DNA of 64,000 nt from Lepidurus packardi (Eukaryota > Arthropoda > Branchiopoda > Notostraca > Triopsidae): positions 10,200,351-10,264,350 of the forward strand of contig JAKZAN010000006.1 in NCBI GenBank assembly GCA_023053545.1. Reading direction: 5' to 3'. Shown piece by piece: positions 23,501-36,800 of the stretch (position 1 is its first letter; the number at the start of each line of letters is the position of its first letter). Under the pieces are notes generated by a model. That model saw only the letters and a program-made list of their open reading frames with translations, did no database searches and was not told the DNA's origin. Position numbers and translations under genes: made by a program.

Positions 23501-26433
23501 TATAGTTATACATTTGGTGCAAAATCTAAATGTTGTAAACGTGCCAGAAAATATTCGAAGGGATAAATGACTATTGCTTTGAAATACATCATCCTTTTTA
23601 TTTGAAGTATGGATTACTTGTTTCGGGGGGGAAAAAGGATTTGCTAAAAAAAAGTTGTCATACATGTGAAAATTCTCAAGATTGGAATTGGTTTCATCCA
23701 TCATAGCCATGGTGAAGTAGGCCCTGAGGCCTTGAATATGAAACATGAAAGAAACTGATGAAGCACTTCCAAAATTCGCGTAAGTATGCGAGTCATCTAT
23801 CACAGCATAAACGCCATAGAAACATACAAGGCAATTCTGTCGGACCGAAAAGAAAAGGGGGGGGAAATTTAAACAGGAAAAAAACAACTAAAAACTTTGA
23901 CGTTGACCCTTGAGATTCACGAAGAGTTCGTGTTTTCCCCAGACCTGTATTTTAACGTTTGCTTGAAGCCCAATTAACCTCCGTTTCAAAAATTATATAC
24001 CTTTGTTCCATAGTTGTTTGATTCGTGCTGTGCTTCAACTTCAAGATGTTAAAAAAGTTCGATTTGTCAATGTTCGCTCGAAGAAAATCAAAAGAAGGCT
24101 CTGAACGCTGAGCGAACCTCTTTTTCTCATTCCAGCATTTCAGTCACACGAGAATGATAACAATATGAGCCAGCGAAAAACTTTTCTTTTCGGTATCGTG
24201 TTGACTTTTGCACAAACATCGCCAAAGTTTTCTTGCGAATTTGCATAATCCCCTCTAACTAAACTTTCCGTACCAAGGAACCTCGTGATTGGATCGCAAA
24301 TTGTTTTTTTCTTACTATAAGCCATAATATTTAGGGGGAAAAGCGTAAGCGTGCTATCTAATCCCTCGGAAAAAGCTATAGAATACAGTAAACAAGAGTA
24401 AATAACAGCAACGACACAATTCCCGTTTCGAGAGCACCAATCGTTCGGTCACAATTTATTATTCATAGCCGGATATTTGTAAAAGTGGCTAGGCAGACCA
24501 GAGTAATAATACGAGTTTTCGCCCGACTTTGTAAAAAAGAAAAACAACGTCGGTATCCTTCATTTTGGGACGAGATCCCAAAATTTCTGCGAAATGATTC
24601 CTGTAAAGATTCTCTTTTATTTATTTTTTTCCTTTATTTTTTGGGCAAGTGCAATTAAGAACTACTTTCCTAAAGATAACTAAACCAAAGACTCACTCCG
24701 AATTTCTTTATGCGCTAATTACACGACTAACATAGTAATACAGAGAAAGCTACCGTTGATTCCTTATAACTGAAACAGTGTTTATCATGGGATTGGTATG
24801 CTTAAATAAAACCAATCAATTTAGGAAGATGGATTAACTTCTCGGTTAATATTTATTGACTTTAAAACGCGTTATTAGAATTTGTGAAGTTCCGATTTCG
24901 TAAGTCGTTTATATTAATCATATAAAAATTCCTTAAATTTCTACAATCTTTTAGCAACTTTCAAATACATTTTCAAAAAATTTGGGAACCTTCAGCAACA
25001 TTTCGAGTACATGTCTGAAATTGCTTGCCAAAAAAACATGAACAAATTTTACTATTTACTAGTAATACCATTAGTTGTTGCACATTTCTCTAATTTTTAT
25101 AATTATTTCCTGGTTCTAAATTATGTTTATCTTTTTTCTTTTATAGGTGATGTCAGAAGACATAGTTTGGGTGCTTTCCCGGAAAGATCACCGTATATAT
25201 GAGAAAGAAGAAAGAGAGAAAATGGTAAGGCGCTGTTATATAAAATGTGGTACGGCGCCATTGCTAACCAAGGAAACGAATCTTTTCGATCCCCGGGGCG
25301 TCACCGTGGGAGGCTCGTTTTTCACCCGCTATTGTTCTCCCTACACTAATGGTTCGGTGGGAGCAAAGAAATATGCCATTGAGATGCGTGGTCGTTTTGT
25401 ACCAGTCAAGCAATCCAAACAACCTAAAAGAAAAGTACTGGGTATTGCGCTTATCCCCTAGCTTTCCCACATAAATCCCTAGCTACACGCACCCTCCTTA
25501 TTTCTTAACTTCCCCTTGAAAATAGTTATCTAACAAAAAAACAAAACAAAATCGACTTTTATATTATGCGTGCCTCTCTGCATTCCAACACATACTGGTA
25601 GGTTTATTATTTTTAGTAGGGCCCTAGGAACCTGTCAAAAAATGCGAGCACCAATTTCCTCTATTTCCATTCAAGTTTGGCGTTTGCCTTCCGATAAGCA
25701 AAATCTAAAGACGAAAATAACGTAAAGAAGTGGGTTGAAAGCTAAAAGTCTCCTGTTAGATTGCGATCTCAATGTTATGGCAAATACTTTCGCGGAACAG
25801 CTTCCACGTTCCTTGGAGGCGATGAAGCCATCGATCAAGATTGCTAGGTCACGCTCACTTTAACCACTCCTTTTAGGTTGCCAAAGTTTGTAGTACTTTC
25901 TTATTCCATAATCTCTTAAGAAATCTTTTTAAAACACAGTACTAGATTCTTACTTTTTATTCTTATACCCAAGTAAATTATAAAATCTTTACTGATTTAT
26001 TTAGTTTCATATGTAGTGTAGCTGCAATATTCAGTGTCATATGTAGCATATGATTAAGCACCCACGAGATGGTGCTACATGCTACCATTGTGATGGTCAT
26101 ACACGTTGAATGGATCCAAATGCACCAAATACAGAATAGTTAAATTAAATCACGAGTATCCTTCATCAAAACAAACCATCAACAATCAAAACAAGTATTA
26201 AAACATTACATAATATAGTATTTATTTGTTGCCTATTTGTCATTATTTGGTAAAATTTGCTTTTATTATCATTACCGTTATTTAATGACCATTCGTCCAA
26301 TCAATTTCTCTAATATTGTTGGTATTAATTATTTGTTGTAGTATTTATAATTTATTTCATTGTATTTCATGTATTAATTTTATTTATATTTACTTGCTGT
26401 CACATTTGCTGCCAATGTTTACTGGATTTATTT

Positions 26434-26478
26434 TCTGGGTATCTACCTGGGTTTCTGGGTATCTCTGGGTATCTGGGA
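26434..26478 (+). repeat. TCTGGGTATC minisatellite
   Basis: Three copies of TCTGGGTATC and one degenerate copy in 45 bp. Confidence 0.7.
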
Positions 26479-26495
26479 ACTTTTTTATTTCTATA

Positions 26496-26570
26496 CAGTG
26501 AAAACGGCTTAACACGACATCGAAGGGACCGAAATATTTTTTGTGTTAAAAGGATTTTGTGCTAACAGAT
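26496..26570 (+). mobile_element. pogo/Tigger-like terminal end (partial)
   Basis: CAGTGAAAACGGCTTAACAC follows a TA dinucleotide (26494-26495). Then come the phrase TCGAAGGGACCG and a GTGTTA…GTGCTAA stretch, which together resemble pogo/Tigger-class terminal inverted repeats. I could not find the matching opposite end or a transposase, so this is a fragment or a very diverged copy. Confidence 0.4.
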
Positions 26571-29500
26571 ATATGCAAGAAACCTAGTTAATAAAAAAAA
26601 CTGTCGTGATAACAGAGTTAATATTCAAGCTTATACTCGTACATTGACAGTCTATATATTTTAAAGCATTTTAACAGACTGTAAATAAAAATTATATATA
26701 TACAAAATTTCACAAAATTTCACGTTTCGTCCGTATCAATTTACGACCGCCACGGAGTCTCCGAAAGTGTCAATTTAAAAGTGTGTGAAAAGAATCTCCA
26801 CTTCAAACGCCATTACCTATAATAATCTCAACCTCAGCGCGGCCTTTCCTATACACCATCACTTTTATTTCTGGATTTTTGGGAAATTTCATCCATTTTA
26901 AGATTTCAAAAGCTTCTAAAGGTTTGCGTGAGTTTGCATAGCTGTTTCACCAGCTAACCCTTAGTTAGTGGGAGTAGCAGCTATGCAGCTATAAAACTTA
27001 TCATTTGGGCCAGTCAGACGAAAAAAATCGAGAAAAAGTACAGAAATACCTATTCAGTCGCCGTAGGGGGTTTGTATGTGAAAACTCGGTGAATATTTTG
27101 CAGTAATTTTGTCATGGTTACACGGTTGTTTGCTGCGCGAAGCGAGAGAGGGGAAAAGGGGAATTAGATTTGTGAAAAAACTGGTAAATGATGATCCATA
27201 TTTACTGTTTGCTTCCTCGCCAAAAATACCACCAAAGTTTACGATACATACTATAAATCCGATAATAGTGACATCTATCGGTGAACGGTTTCGACATATC
27301 TACGCGACATTTATTCAAGGGTTAGCGAATAAACGGCCAATTTTGCGAGACATCTCCAAGGATGAAACGTCAACCAAAATTGATTCCGTTTTTGTTAAAA
27401 AAAACGAAGCCAAAAGCACTTGCAACTCATTCACCGCCCACAAGTAGTTTTGTCAAGGTGAAACCAATATTTCATATACTTTCATATTTCAATACTTCAT
27501 ATTTCTCCAAGGGACTGACATTTCTACTTTCCTTCAGATACGTATGCGAACAAAAGAAAAGAAAAGGTGTTATACATGAGCTTATTTTTTATCTCTTTCT
27601 TTAACTTCCAACCAAGAAAGAAAAGAGTGACACTAGGGAAATTAAAAACTTAATTATTGAAGACTGTTTTACTTCGGCAGAATGGCTCCAGAAATTTCCC
27701 ATTAAAAGTTTTTCTTCGTTTCTTTTTAGTTCTTCTTTATGTTTCATTCGTTGCGTTCATTGTCGAGCTAATTCCAAACTGGCGTTTTTACATCCTTTTT
27801 GTTTTACTGTCTTTTGATGTTTCCCAATCTTGATTGTGTTTCGGAGAAAAGAGAGCTTTGTAAATTCTTCTGTTATGATTTTTTAGTACGAAAGTAGGCG
27901 AAAAAGTTGAACATTCGTGTTTCCGTCACGATGCTTAACCTCAATTTTGTGGAGTTTCCTGGTAGTGAAGTTGAGACAGTTCTTTTTCTTCTATTTTCAT
28001 TTCTCCTCCGTTTTTACTGTCTTGAGATCTTGCACGTAATTTCGAGCCGATCCTTTGGATCCAGAACTCCCTGGAGGGGAGTCAAATTCTCAGGTATTGA
28101 CGTTGCCATCCGTCAAATAAAGAAAAATCGTAACCATGGTTCGGGAATCTATACTTCAGGGAGTATAAAGAAAAGGACCATTTCCCGTCCTGTTACACAA
28201 AGAAAACGACTGTCCTGGTCTGATTGAATGGAATTTTTGCTACGACCAAGAATTATGACCTTTTCCTAACGAATATATACAATACAATATAACGCAAAGA
28301 AAAACACTAGTATAATTTCCCTTGCATATGACATTGTTTTTAATAAGATTCCTCAAGTTGGACAATGAGTTTTAATATAAGTTTGAATCCACAGATTTAG
28401 TTTCAAAGACATACAAAAGCATATTCCAATGTAAAGGCTTTGGGCCTACTTTCTCGGTCTCAAGAGGTTCTGCGGGGATGCAGGAACATTCGAGGGGTGG
28501 ATTCACAGACTTGTCTTTCCTAATCTACAAGAAAACAAAAGGTTCGCCAAGAGAACAAAACATTCTCAAAACTGGCGACCTTTTTCTCAGGGTATTCTAG
28601 GAAGTTTAGGACTAACGTAAAATCCGACCGGCATTGCGCTTTGTAAGCCGGCGTAACCTTTTTTGAACTGTACTAGGAAGTTTCAGAATTTAGACTTCGA
28701 CATTCTGGCCTTTCCCTTGGACCGAGTGTTGGGTCTGAGAAATTCAGCCCAAAACCTTTACTTTGGAAGATACCCTTGTTATTCTAATGTGAAACTTTTA
28801 AACTGTGTATGAATCTCTCCTGTTTAATCGGGAAACAAACAATTTGAGTAATTTCAAATATCTCGTTCTGAATTTTAAACTAAGTTGGAATCAAGTTTAC
28901 TTAATCAAGATAACGTGAACGATTTTTAATATTTTGAGGCATTATAGTTTTAAGTTTCAATTACTGCTGAACTTGAACTTCATTGCCCTGCTGCATTGGT
29001 TTTGAACTGCTTTGGTTGTATTTAGAAAGCAAAAAAATAAAGTTCTTGAGCAATACAAAACGTTGAAATTTAAAGTTGCTTTATCTTAGTTTTAATTATG
29101 CATTTAATGCTTTTCTTAATCGAGAATTCTCGATCGTCTGATCATCCTATCTCTTCAATCATTAAGGAAATTATTTAAAGCATTAAATATTTGGAATTCA
29201 TAAGGATTTATTTAAAGAGTGAGTTAACATTTTAAAAATTAAAATTTTGATATAAATTCAACTTGAAGTATGTTTAGAATTTTAAAACTTTGTTAGCTTA
29301 ACTCTAAAACTCGGCTTTAATTCACTTTGTTTAACTCTTAGAAAAGGTTAAACAAACTGTAAAATTCTTGGCAGATTCTTCTTCAAAACTGAGATATTAT
29401 ATGTCACAAAAGTTTCATAATTCATAATTTTCATAAATTAAATTTCATAATTCAAATATGAAATTTTAGTTTCTTACATGTATAGTGGTTATTATTTTTA

Positions 29501-32047
29501 ATAATCTAATTAAAATTACAACGAGGTAATACCGCTGTGATTCGTAGAATAATAAATTTTGTACAATAGACAAAACAGTAACTAATCCACCATCTGAATT
29601 ATTTTATATATTATCGTTAAAAATAAATTGGAATGAATCCTTTTGCACGCAAAGCATGCCATGCAATGCATATAGCGATAATATTGCTAAAAAAAGGGAA
29701 CGTGATTGAATATGAGAAGGAATAGTTTTGTTCACGCTTGTAATTAGCTAATTGTCCAATGGCGTGAGTTCCAAAGAAAGTAAACCACGGTTTTTGCGGA
29801 ACTTAGATCAAGATAAAGTGATCCAATACAGCGTTGTTAGAATATATTGTTATCTGTGAAATATACCAATGAAACAATCTAGACAAAAGGCCATCGATCT
29901 TCATTCTCCGACCCCTTTCCCCGCTCTATTGTTTTGTCATTGCAAGGGATTTGTCTTGTTGGACAATAGAACTCGCTGAAGTTATATACAACTGTTCCTG
30001 TCAAATAGACACAATAATAATTATTCAAATAATGAAATGAGTACAATGCATTCCGAAGTCGCTCGCACGGCAGAAAAATTCGAAATTCCTGGAATTTTCT
30101 TTAAGTACTGTACTTTAAAATGTAATATATTTCCCTTACATGTTCTATTTTTTTCTCTGTATGTATTTCAATTTCGCTTTAAATCAGCAAATATTCCGTT
30201 TCCTTCTAAAACCCATTCATCCCGACTGACGGTACACAATGCCGTGTTAAGCTTCCGTGTTTGGCTTCGGAAAATCTATACTTGGTCTTGCCGCAAATTT
30301 ATGTGCTACACTAGCCGCAAGTTAATGAAAAGTCAACCTAATGTTGATGAAAGGGCGGATCGATTCTTTTGAATTTCGCTCTTTGGGTGGAGTGTTAACG
30401 TGTGGAAGGGGAGAGATTGTTGATTGTGGCCCCCCAAAGAAAGAAAACGAAAAAGGTTGTCTTCTTCGCACTATTGTTATTCCGAGATCGGCGTTGCTAG
30501 TAAAACTCGCCGAGTTTGAAATATGAAAAGCTATGAACGTTTTTGTACCACTTCTATTGTTGCCCCCGGTTCTAAAGTAATCACGCGAAAGCATACAGGT
30601 CTTCTACAAAGCTCCCGTCTGTCAAAATATTGATTACTTACTAATTCCACACTACTCTTGTGTTTGGAATGTTTCTTTTCCCTGCCGCGAAAGGTATCTT
30701 ATGGCCCTAGAGATTACGTGTGCAAATGCAAATGATATTTGTACCCTCCCCAGCGAAAACAAGGTTGCTCTTTCTAAACACTCCTCTCTCAGGCAAAATC
30801 GTAACAGAGCCTTTTACAAACAAGGATCAAAAAGAAAAAGCTTGGAGATCTTTCTTTTCCTTGTGATGCTGCGACCTTATCGAGTAATACAGTAGCGTAT
30901 AGGTGATCTGCGTTTGCTGCTCAAGTCCATACAGCAGCTAGAAGTGACGGTTACCAGGAACAGGCATTACAAACACGGGAGATAGACACAAGGGCGGCTT
31001 GATAGAAGGGCTCGGTGTCAGGGTACTGCGTCAAAAACTCGATAAAACTCAGCCCAAACCAGGCCATGCCCGTCAAATCATTCGATTTTTTAGAATTTTC
31101 TATAGAGGAATTACTTCTATCCTGCTTTATTGGAGCGATTCACAGTTTAGGTAAACATGGAGGTTTAAATAAACATGGAGGTGTTTTTCAACCCTAATTT
31201 AAGAGTTGGTAATGCCGAAAAGGTTCGATTGTTGTAATAAACCTTATTTTTGGTTTATGTAGGGGGTCCGTACAGGAAACAATTGTCCAGTAGTTATTCT
31301 GTCGGTGACAGCCAATTACAAAGCAATCAAATGCGCTTAACTGTCTTATGTTGGTGTCGCAACTTTTGATGTTAAAATGAATCACTGTAAGTCATAACTT
31401 CGATTGTAACTGTGATGTATATGCCAATTGGATTACTAGATCCTTAAACAAGAAAAAGTGACATTTTGGTGTAGTCAATTGAGGTTTCGAAACAGGCACA
31501 AGACCCCGAAACCTGTCCTTTACTCCCGTTTGGTTTTTTCTCCTACACTGTACCCTGATAATAAAGAAAAGCATGGACGCTATACTCAACAACGAAAAAA
31601 TTCGGATGTACCAAACTTAAGGAGATGAAACATTTCTTCATTGTTGAGCTGCTATAATGTAAGAATGCAGAGGTAAGTTGGAGTAATGCAACAATAAAAG
31701 GGCAGTACGAAGCTCTTGAAGTGTGACTCATATGTTCTTTGTTGAACTATACTGCATAGGACTATAAATATGATCAAGAAAGTTGGAGTAAAGCAACAAG
31801 TCTGAAGAGGGTAGCCTATCTGTTCCGGATGGAATCCGAAGTCCACTTTGAGTGTCGAGGGAAAACATAATTGTGAAAGACCGGATCTTGACTTTTTCTC
31901 CTTAATTAGTAAATGTAGCTCCCTTATAACTAAAATGTTTTGGATAGGTTATTCTTGTGACAAGAAAAAGGAGCGTTTGCTAAACATGAGACACGGTCGC
32001 TTTCCAGCTCTCGTAACAATACCTTTTAAACTCTCGTGGAACGCCGC

Positions 32048-32150
32048 GCCACGGTGCACTGCAAGTAGTGATCACTTTTTTCAAAAGAGGGCACTGATGT
32101 GATACCCCTTCTCAACGTAATTTCATAATCTTTTAACAAGAATTAAAAGA
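32048..32150 (+). repeat. dispersed repeat A, copy 1
   Basis: About 100 bp starting GCCACGGTGCACTGCAAGTA. It matches 44313-44418 in the same orientation, with shared blocks for the opening, TCAAAAG, CTGATGT, GTAATTTCATAA and an A-rich end. It is probably part of a transposon or SINE-like family. Confidence 0.6.
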
Positions 32151-32410
32151 AACAAAAAGATACTATTTTTTAAAAAATATTTTCATAATAAGACCCCAGC
32201 TAAGTTTGAAAGTTTGTACATGATTTACTTAAAATTTGCATAACTTTGAGACTTATACAAAATTTTAAGCAAAAAGATATTAAACCAGACGAACTTAATG
32301 TAAAGGACTTCTAATCCTTACTATCACAGCACAATTTAATTCGATTGCACAGAGAATTAGAGCTTTTGAATCTAATTTGCTATGCTGTAGCGCCATAAGG
32401 GATTCCATTA

Positions 32411-32505
32411 CACAGTGGCCTTCTCGAACTCGGAATTTTCGAACTCCCGTATCACTCGAACCACAATCGCTTTCGAACTCTCTTATTATTCGAGCGTAAG
32501 TCTAT
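32411..32505 (+). mobile_element. pogo/Tigger-like terminal end (partial)
   Basis: After a TA (32409-32410) the sequence CACAGTGGCCTTCTCGAACT begins, followed by several degenerate TTCGAACTC units (32440-32500), the usual appearance of pogo/Tigger-class ends. I found no opposite end or transposase frame. Confidence 0.45.
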
Positions 32506-32788
32506 GAACAGCTTTTAGCTTTTGTTTTAATTTGCTTGCGTCTGTTAGTTTTGTGTTTGTTGAGTGGTCACTTTGGAAAAATACAGAATTAGTTCAAAAA
32601 AAAAGTGGTTCCTCATCCTTTGAAAACTCGTTTGTCCAGTGCATCGGCCAATCCATTAAAGTATCCAAAAAACTATATAAGTAATTTTTGGCGTTAATTT
32701 ATAATACAAGGCATCACAGACTCAGTAAATTTAGGTGTATACAGCATAGAGTTGCTTCAATCTTAAGTTTTTGGAGAGACGGCAACGC

Positions 32789-32860
32789 GGCACAAGGAAT
32801 CTGGTGTACTCGGCAGAAGGATGCTGGACCTCGACACAAGGACGAAAGGTCCATAATGTT
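32789..32860 (+). repeat. dispersed repeat B, copy 1 (three-unit minisatellite)
   Basis: Three degenerate 21-23 bp units built on GRCASAAGGA, ending AAGGTCCATAA. The same three-unit array with the same unit order is present at 45618-45690. It lies 741 bp after repeat A copy 1. Confidence 0.6.
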
Positions 32861-33474
32861 TTAACGGCCCATACTAGCACGCCCTATTGGTAAATTTTAA
32901 AAAACAGCAAGATAAAAACGATAAATTTTAAAAGCAATTTAACTTGCGCTTTGCATGCTTTTACCCACTCAAAAGTTGTCTCCATAAGCTTGCTAGCGTG
33001 ATCCTATACCACTATTTTCAACGTAGAGGAGAAAATTAGAAAAAAGAGAACTCGGAGTATCGCTACAAGCCCAGCCTGAGGCCAATTGGGTTTTCGGATT
33101 AGCTTTCCTTGGGGGACGTCATAGTAACGGTGGTGGTGGGTTGTTCTTTCGTTTGAAAAAAAAGTTAGAACGATCAGTTCAAAATCACCCTGAAAAAGGG
33201 TAAATTCCACGGTATCCACATTGAACCCACGGGAACAGGACATTTGAGCGCCAGTGAATGCGAACGCTAATGCAATTTAGCTTGTCGACAGCCTTAACCC
33301 CAAGTTTCCGTCTCCTAGGAACCGGAATTGCCAACTTTGCTACCGGACTTCTGCCTTCTTGGCAAGCGTGCTTGGTTAGTTCGATAGATCAAACTCTAAA
33401 AAAAAAATGGCCAGCAGTTGTTAAGCTCTTACTATTTGCAGTTGAACTCAACTCGTGCACTGTATACTCGCAGA

Positions 33475-33479
33475 AATGT
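33475..33479. repeat. target-site duplication of the BEL/Pao element (left)
   Basis: AATGT here and at 39562-39566, directly outside the two LTRs. Five bases fits BEL/Pao integration. Confidence 0.9.
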
Positions 33480-33845
33480 TGTCGGAATTTATTCCTTCAA
33501 CGTTGATTTGTTGACCATTCTGAAACCTTGTATGCACTTTTTCCCTTTACCTTCTTAATGATCCCTTTCTCGAAAACGCTTTCATTTCGCCTTTGCCGCT
33601 TGTTCTTTCCTTCAACGTTTGTTTCTTCCACTAGTCCTCTGCACTATATATAGTTCTCTGTAGAACGCTCAAGTATCGGCAGTCAGTAAACGCACGAAGC
33701 AAAATATACAACGTGTCGAAGCTCAAATCTCTCTGTTTAAGTAACGGACAAAGCCCTCTCCCCCCAAAACACAACGCAGGACCTTCAGGCAAGCGCCAAC
33801 CATTCCCAGCCATCCTCCCCCCTTTACTACCACATATTGTCGAAA
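33480..33845 (+). repeat. BEL/Pao 5' LTR
   Basis: Starts TGTCGGAATT and ends ATTGTCGAAA. It matches 39196-39561 base for base as far as I can compare. Ends were fixed by comparing both LTRs and the AATGT duplications. Confidence 0.93.
33645..33687 (+). promoter_or_regulatory. LTR core promoter (TATA and TCAGT initiator)
   Basis: TATATATA at 33645-33652, then an arthropod-type initiator AGTCAGT at 33681-33687, about 30-40 bp downstream. This would place the U3/R border near 33683. The same sites occur in the 3' LTR. Confidence 0.6.
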
Positions 33846-33848
33846 TAT

Positions 33849-33862
33849 TTGGTGCCGTGACC
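33849..33862 (+). promoter_or_regulatory. tRNA primer-binding site
   Basis: TTGGTGCCGTGACC begins 3 bp after the 5' LTR. TGG at the start complements the CCA end of a tRNA. The matching tRNA was not identified. Confidence 0.75.
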
Positions 33863-33865
33863 AGG

Positions 33866-36800
33866 ATGGCTGAGTCCCTCTCTCACCTGAAACGAGCTCG
33901 CGGTTCAGCTCGTGGAGCGGTTACCCGAACGAAGAACTTAGGAGACAATCTCTTAGCAGAGCCTAGCACCCCAATCGAGATGATCAGTCAACTCACTCGC
34001 ATCATATCCACGCTTAACGCTAAACGCGAAACAATCAACGATCTTACGGAGAAAATCAAAGCAACCCTCACCCTCGACTCCGAACTAGACGAAGAATACA
34101 AGCAAGATGACGCCTGGCAGTCCGAGTTTGAAGAGACCTACATACGGTTTGAAGCTAAATTGGCCTTATACAAATCATTACCCCCATCAACTTCAACGCT
34201 CTTGCTTCCTCCAAGTACTACCCCTAATAACCCTACTATTTCGCTACCCTCTGCCTCTTCTGTTTTACCTAGCACCTCAGCAATTCCTCCTAACGGCCTA
34301 TCCCCTCAATCCCTTCCTGTTCCTTCGGCCTTTTTCCGCAAATCCAAACTCCCAGTATTGCAATTACAAAAGTTTGACGGGAATGTCCTCCATTGGCAGT
34401 GTTTTTGGGACACATTCCGCTCCGAGATTCATGATGACCCGGAACTTAACCCCGTGATCAAATTTCACTATCTCCTCTCAGTCTTGGAGAAGGAAGCCAA
34501 AGACACCGTAGCCGGCCTACAACCAACTGATGCCAATTACACGCACGCCGTATCCCTTCTACGAGACGTTTATGGGAAGCCAGAGAAAATAATTCACGCT
34601 CATATGAAAGCCCTTCGAACTCTTAAAGCACCGAACAATTCGCCAGACTCCCTCAAATCTTTCCTTCATCAACTGAACACCCACCTGCGAGGACTCGAGG
34701 CGCTAGGAAGAGCACCTGACTCTTACGGAGAGTTTTTAGTCGGTCTTCTACTGGATAAGCTGCCCACTGCAACCAGACGCAACCTTGCCCGACTCCAGAA
34801 TTCCACATCATGGACCCTTCCCGCACTCTGCGAAGCGTTAAGGCAAGAAGTCGACCTTTTGGACTCTAATAAAGATGATAAGTTGGCCCCAACGGAAAAC
34901 CACAAGCTCAAGCCCACCCCACATCAGAACCCAACAGCCTCGGCTCTCGTTTTGGGCACCCAAAATAACCCGCGTACGCCCAAATGCGCCTTTTGTGAAG
35001 ATTCCCACAAATCCATTGATTGTACTCGCTACACTACACCTGACCAACGTCGACAAATCGTTAAAGAGAAAAAACTCTGTTTTAACTGTCTTTCAAGCTC
35101 AAATCACTCAATGGTGGCGAACTGCAAATCAAAGGGTAGATGCCGCACGTGTCAAAAGATGCACCACACCAGCCTTCATAATTCCACTCACAGGCCCCCC
35201 ACCCAAGAATCGTCTGGAGAAGCCGCGCCCCCTACTACGTCCCTTACCATCAGCTCTGCTCGTACTAACCCAGCCATCGTTTACCTTAAAACCGCTATAG
35301 CTCCGGTTACAATAAATGGGAAAACAACAAATGCTAATATTTTGATCGATGAAGGAGCTCAAACGTCCTTCGTAACTTCTAGCCTGCTAAAAAGACTGCA
35401 ACATATTCCCCGCAAGTACGTAAATACTACCCTCAACGTCTTTGGTTCGAGCAGTCAACGCGCGCTTCCCATCACTAAGCTTTCAGTCATCAATTTAAAC
35501 AAAGAACCTACAGTAATTGATGTCGCCGTTGTTCCAATTATCGTAGTACCCTTACACCTGCAAACGCAAGTAGAGGTTAAAAACCTACCGCACCTACAAA
35601 CCCTTCCGCTGGCCCATCCAAACGTCGGTCAAGAACCCTTTAATGTTGACATTTTAATAGGAGCTGACTTCGCGTGGGAATTTTTGGAAGACGTCATTAT
35701 TAGAGGCCCTGGTCCTACTGCTGTCAAATCCTCACTAGGATTCCTTCTTTCTGGTCCCCTTCAAGCCAATTCTTCATCCACACCGACGTCCACACTGCTC
35801 CTCATTGGGAACGCCGCTGATCCCGAAGAACGCAGCCTAGAACACTTTTGGCAACTTGAAGCTGTGGGAATCGGCGCTGCAAGGGAAGAGGAAGATTTCC
35901 TCCATACTTATCAAACTTCCATGATTACGCGACTAGAAGACGGACGTTATGAAGCCAAACTCCCATGGAAAGCTGATCACCCGCCTCTTCCCTCGAACTT
36001 CGACCTCTCCTTTGCTCGTACCCAATCCCTAGTCCGACGCTTACGAAAGACCCCCTCCCTTCTTTTAGCATACGACTCGGTGATACGAGATTACCTCAAG
36101 AAACAGTTCATCGAAAAAGTAGACGGACGTTCGAATCCTCCCACCTCCCATTATTTACCACATCGTGCCGTTCTGAAAGAGTCCTCCACCACCCCACTTA
36201 GAGTTGTATTCGACTGCTCTAGTAGACCCTCTGAAATTGATCCCAGCCTCAATCAATGTCTCGAATCCGGTCCTCCACTACAAAAGGACCTTTGCGGAAT
36301 ACTTCTCCGTTTCCGCCTCCATCAGTACGTTGTTTCGAGTGACATAGAAAAAGCTTTCCTCAACATTGCTATTGACAAGAAAGACCGTGACTTCCTCCGA
36401 TTCCTTTGGCCTCGTCACCCTGAAAACCCTAACTCCCCTTTTGAGACTTACCGATTTAAAGTACTGTTATTTGGAGCAACCTCTTCACCGTTCATTCTAC
36501 TATCTGTTCTCCACCAACATCTTTCGTCGTATGGTACACCCGTAGCCCAAACACTGCAGCGAGACTTTTATATAGACAACCTCCTCACGGGTATGTCTTC
36601 TGAAGCAGATCTTTTAAGTTTGTACAACGAGTCGCGACGCATTCTTACAGACGCTCAACTAAATTTGCGCGACTGGGCTACTAATAGTCCCCTTTTGCAC
36701 CAGCAGCTACAACTCGACAACATTGCTTCAACTAGAAATCCGGTGAAGACCCTTGGAATGCTCTGGGATTCCACCATGGATGTCCTGTCCTATCCAGTCC

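Larger units (their letters stand above)
19256..33479. other. long non-coding region, dpr upstream or intron
   Basis: 14 kb without a gene I can support. It contains a small structured sequence (20467-20521), GATA/TAG-rich cryptic repeats (about 23040-23410), a TCTGGGTA minisatellite, two pogo-like termini and two dispersed repeat pieces. Scattered open frames of 60-110 codons show no known domain. If dpr has an upstream first exon, this is intron. Confidence 0.5.

Noticed and set aside
25147..25461. 104-codon open frame after a good splice acceptor (TTTTTTCTTTTATAG)
   Set aside because: No known motif, no partner exon in phase found, and an opposite-strand frame is also open; kept only as a weak possibility.
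27109..27447. 112-codon open frame near the pogo-like terminus as a transposase
   Set aside because: I see no helix-turn-helix or DDE motif in it.
33631..33813. 60-codon minus-strand frame that occurs twice (also at 39347-39529)
   Set aside because: It is duplicated only because it lies in both LTRs; it has no protein features.
34107..34457. Extra frames inside the retrotransposon (also 34875-35300 and 38097-38414)
   Set aside because: They are out-of-frame shadows of the gag-pol polyprotein.
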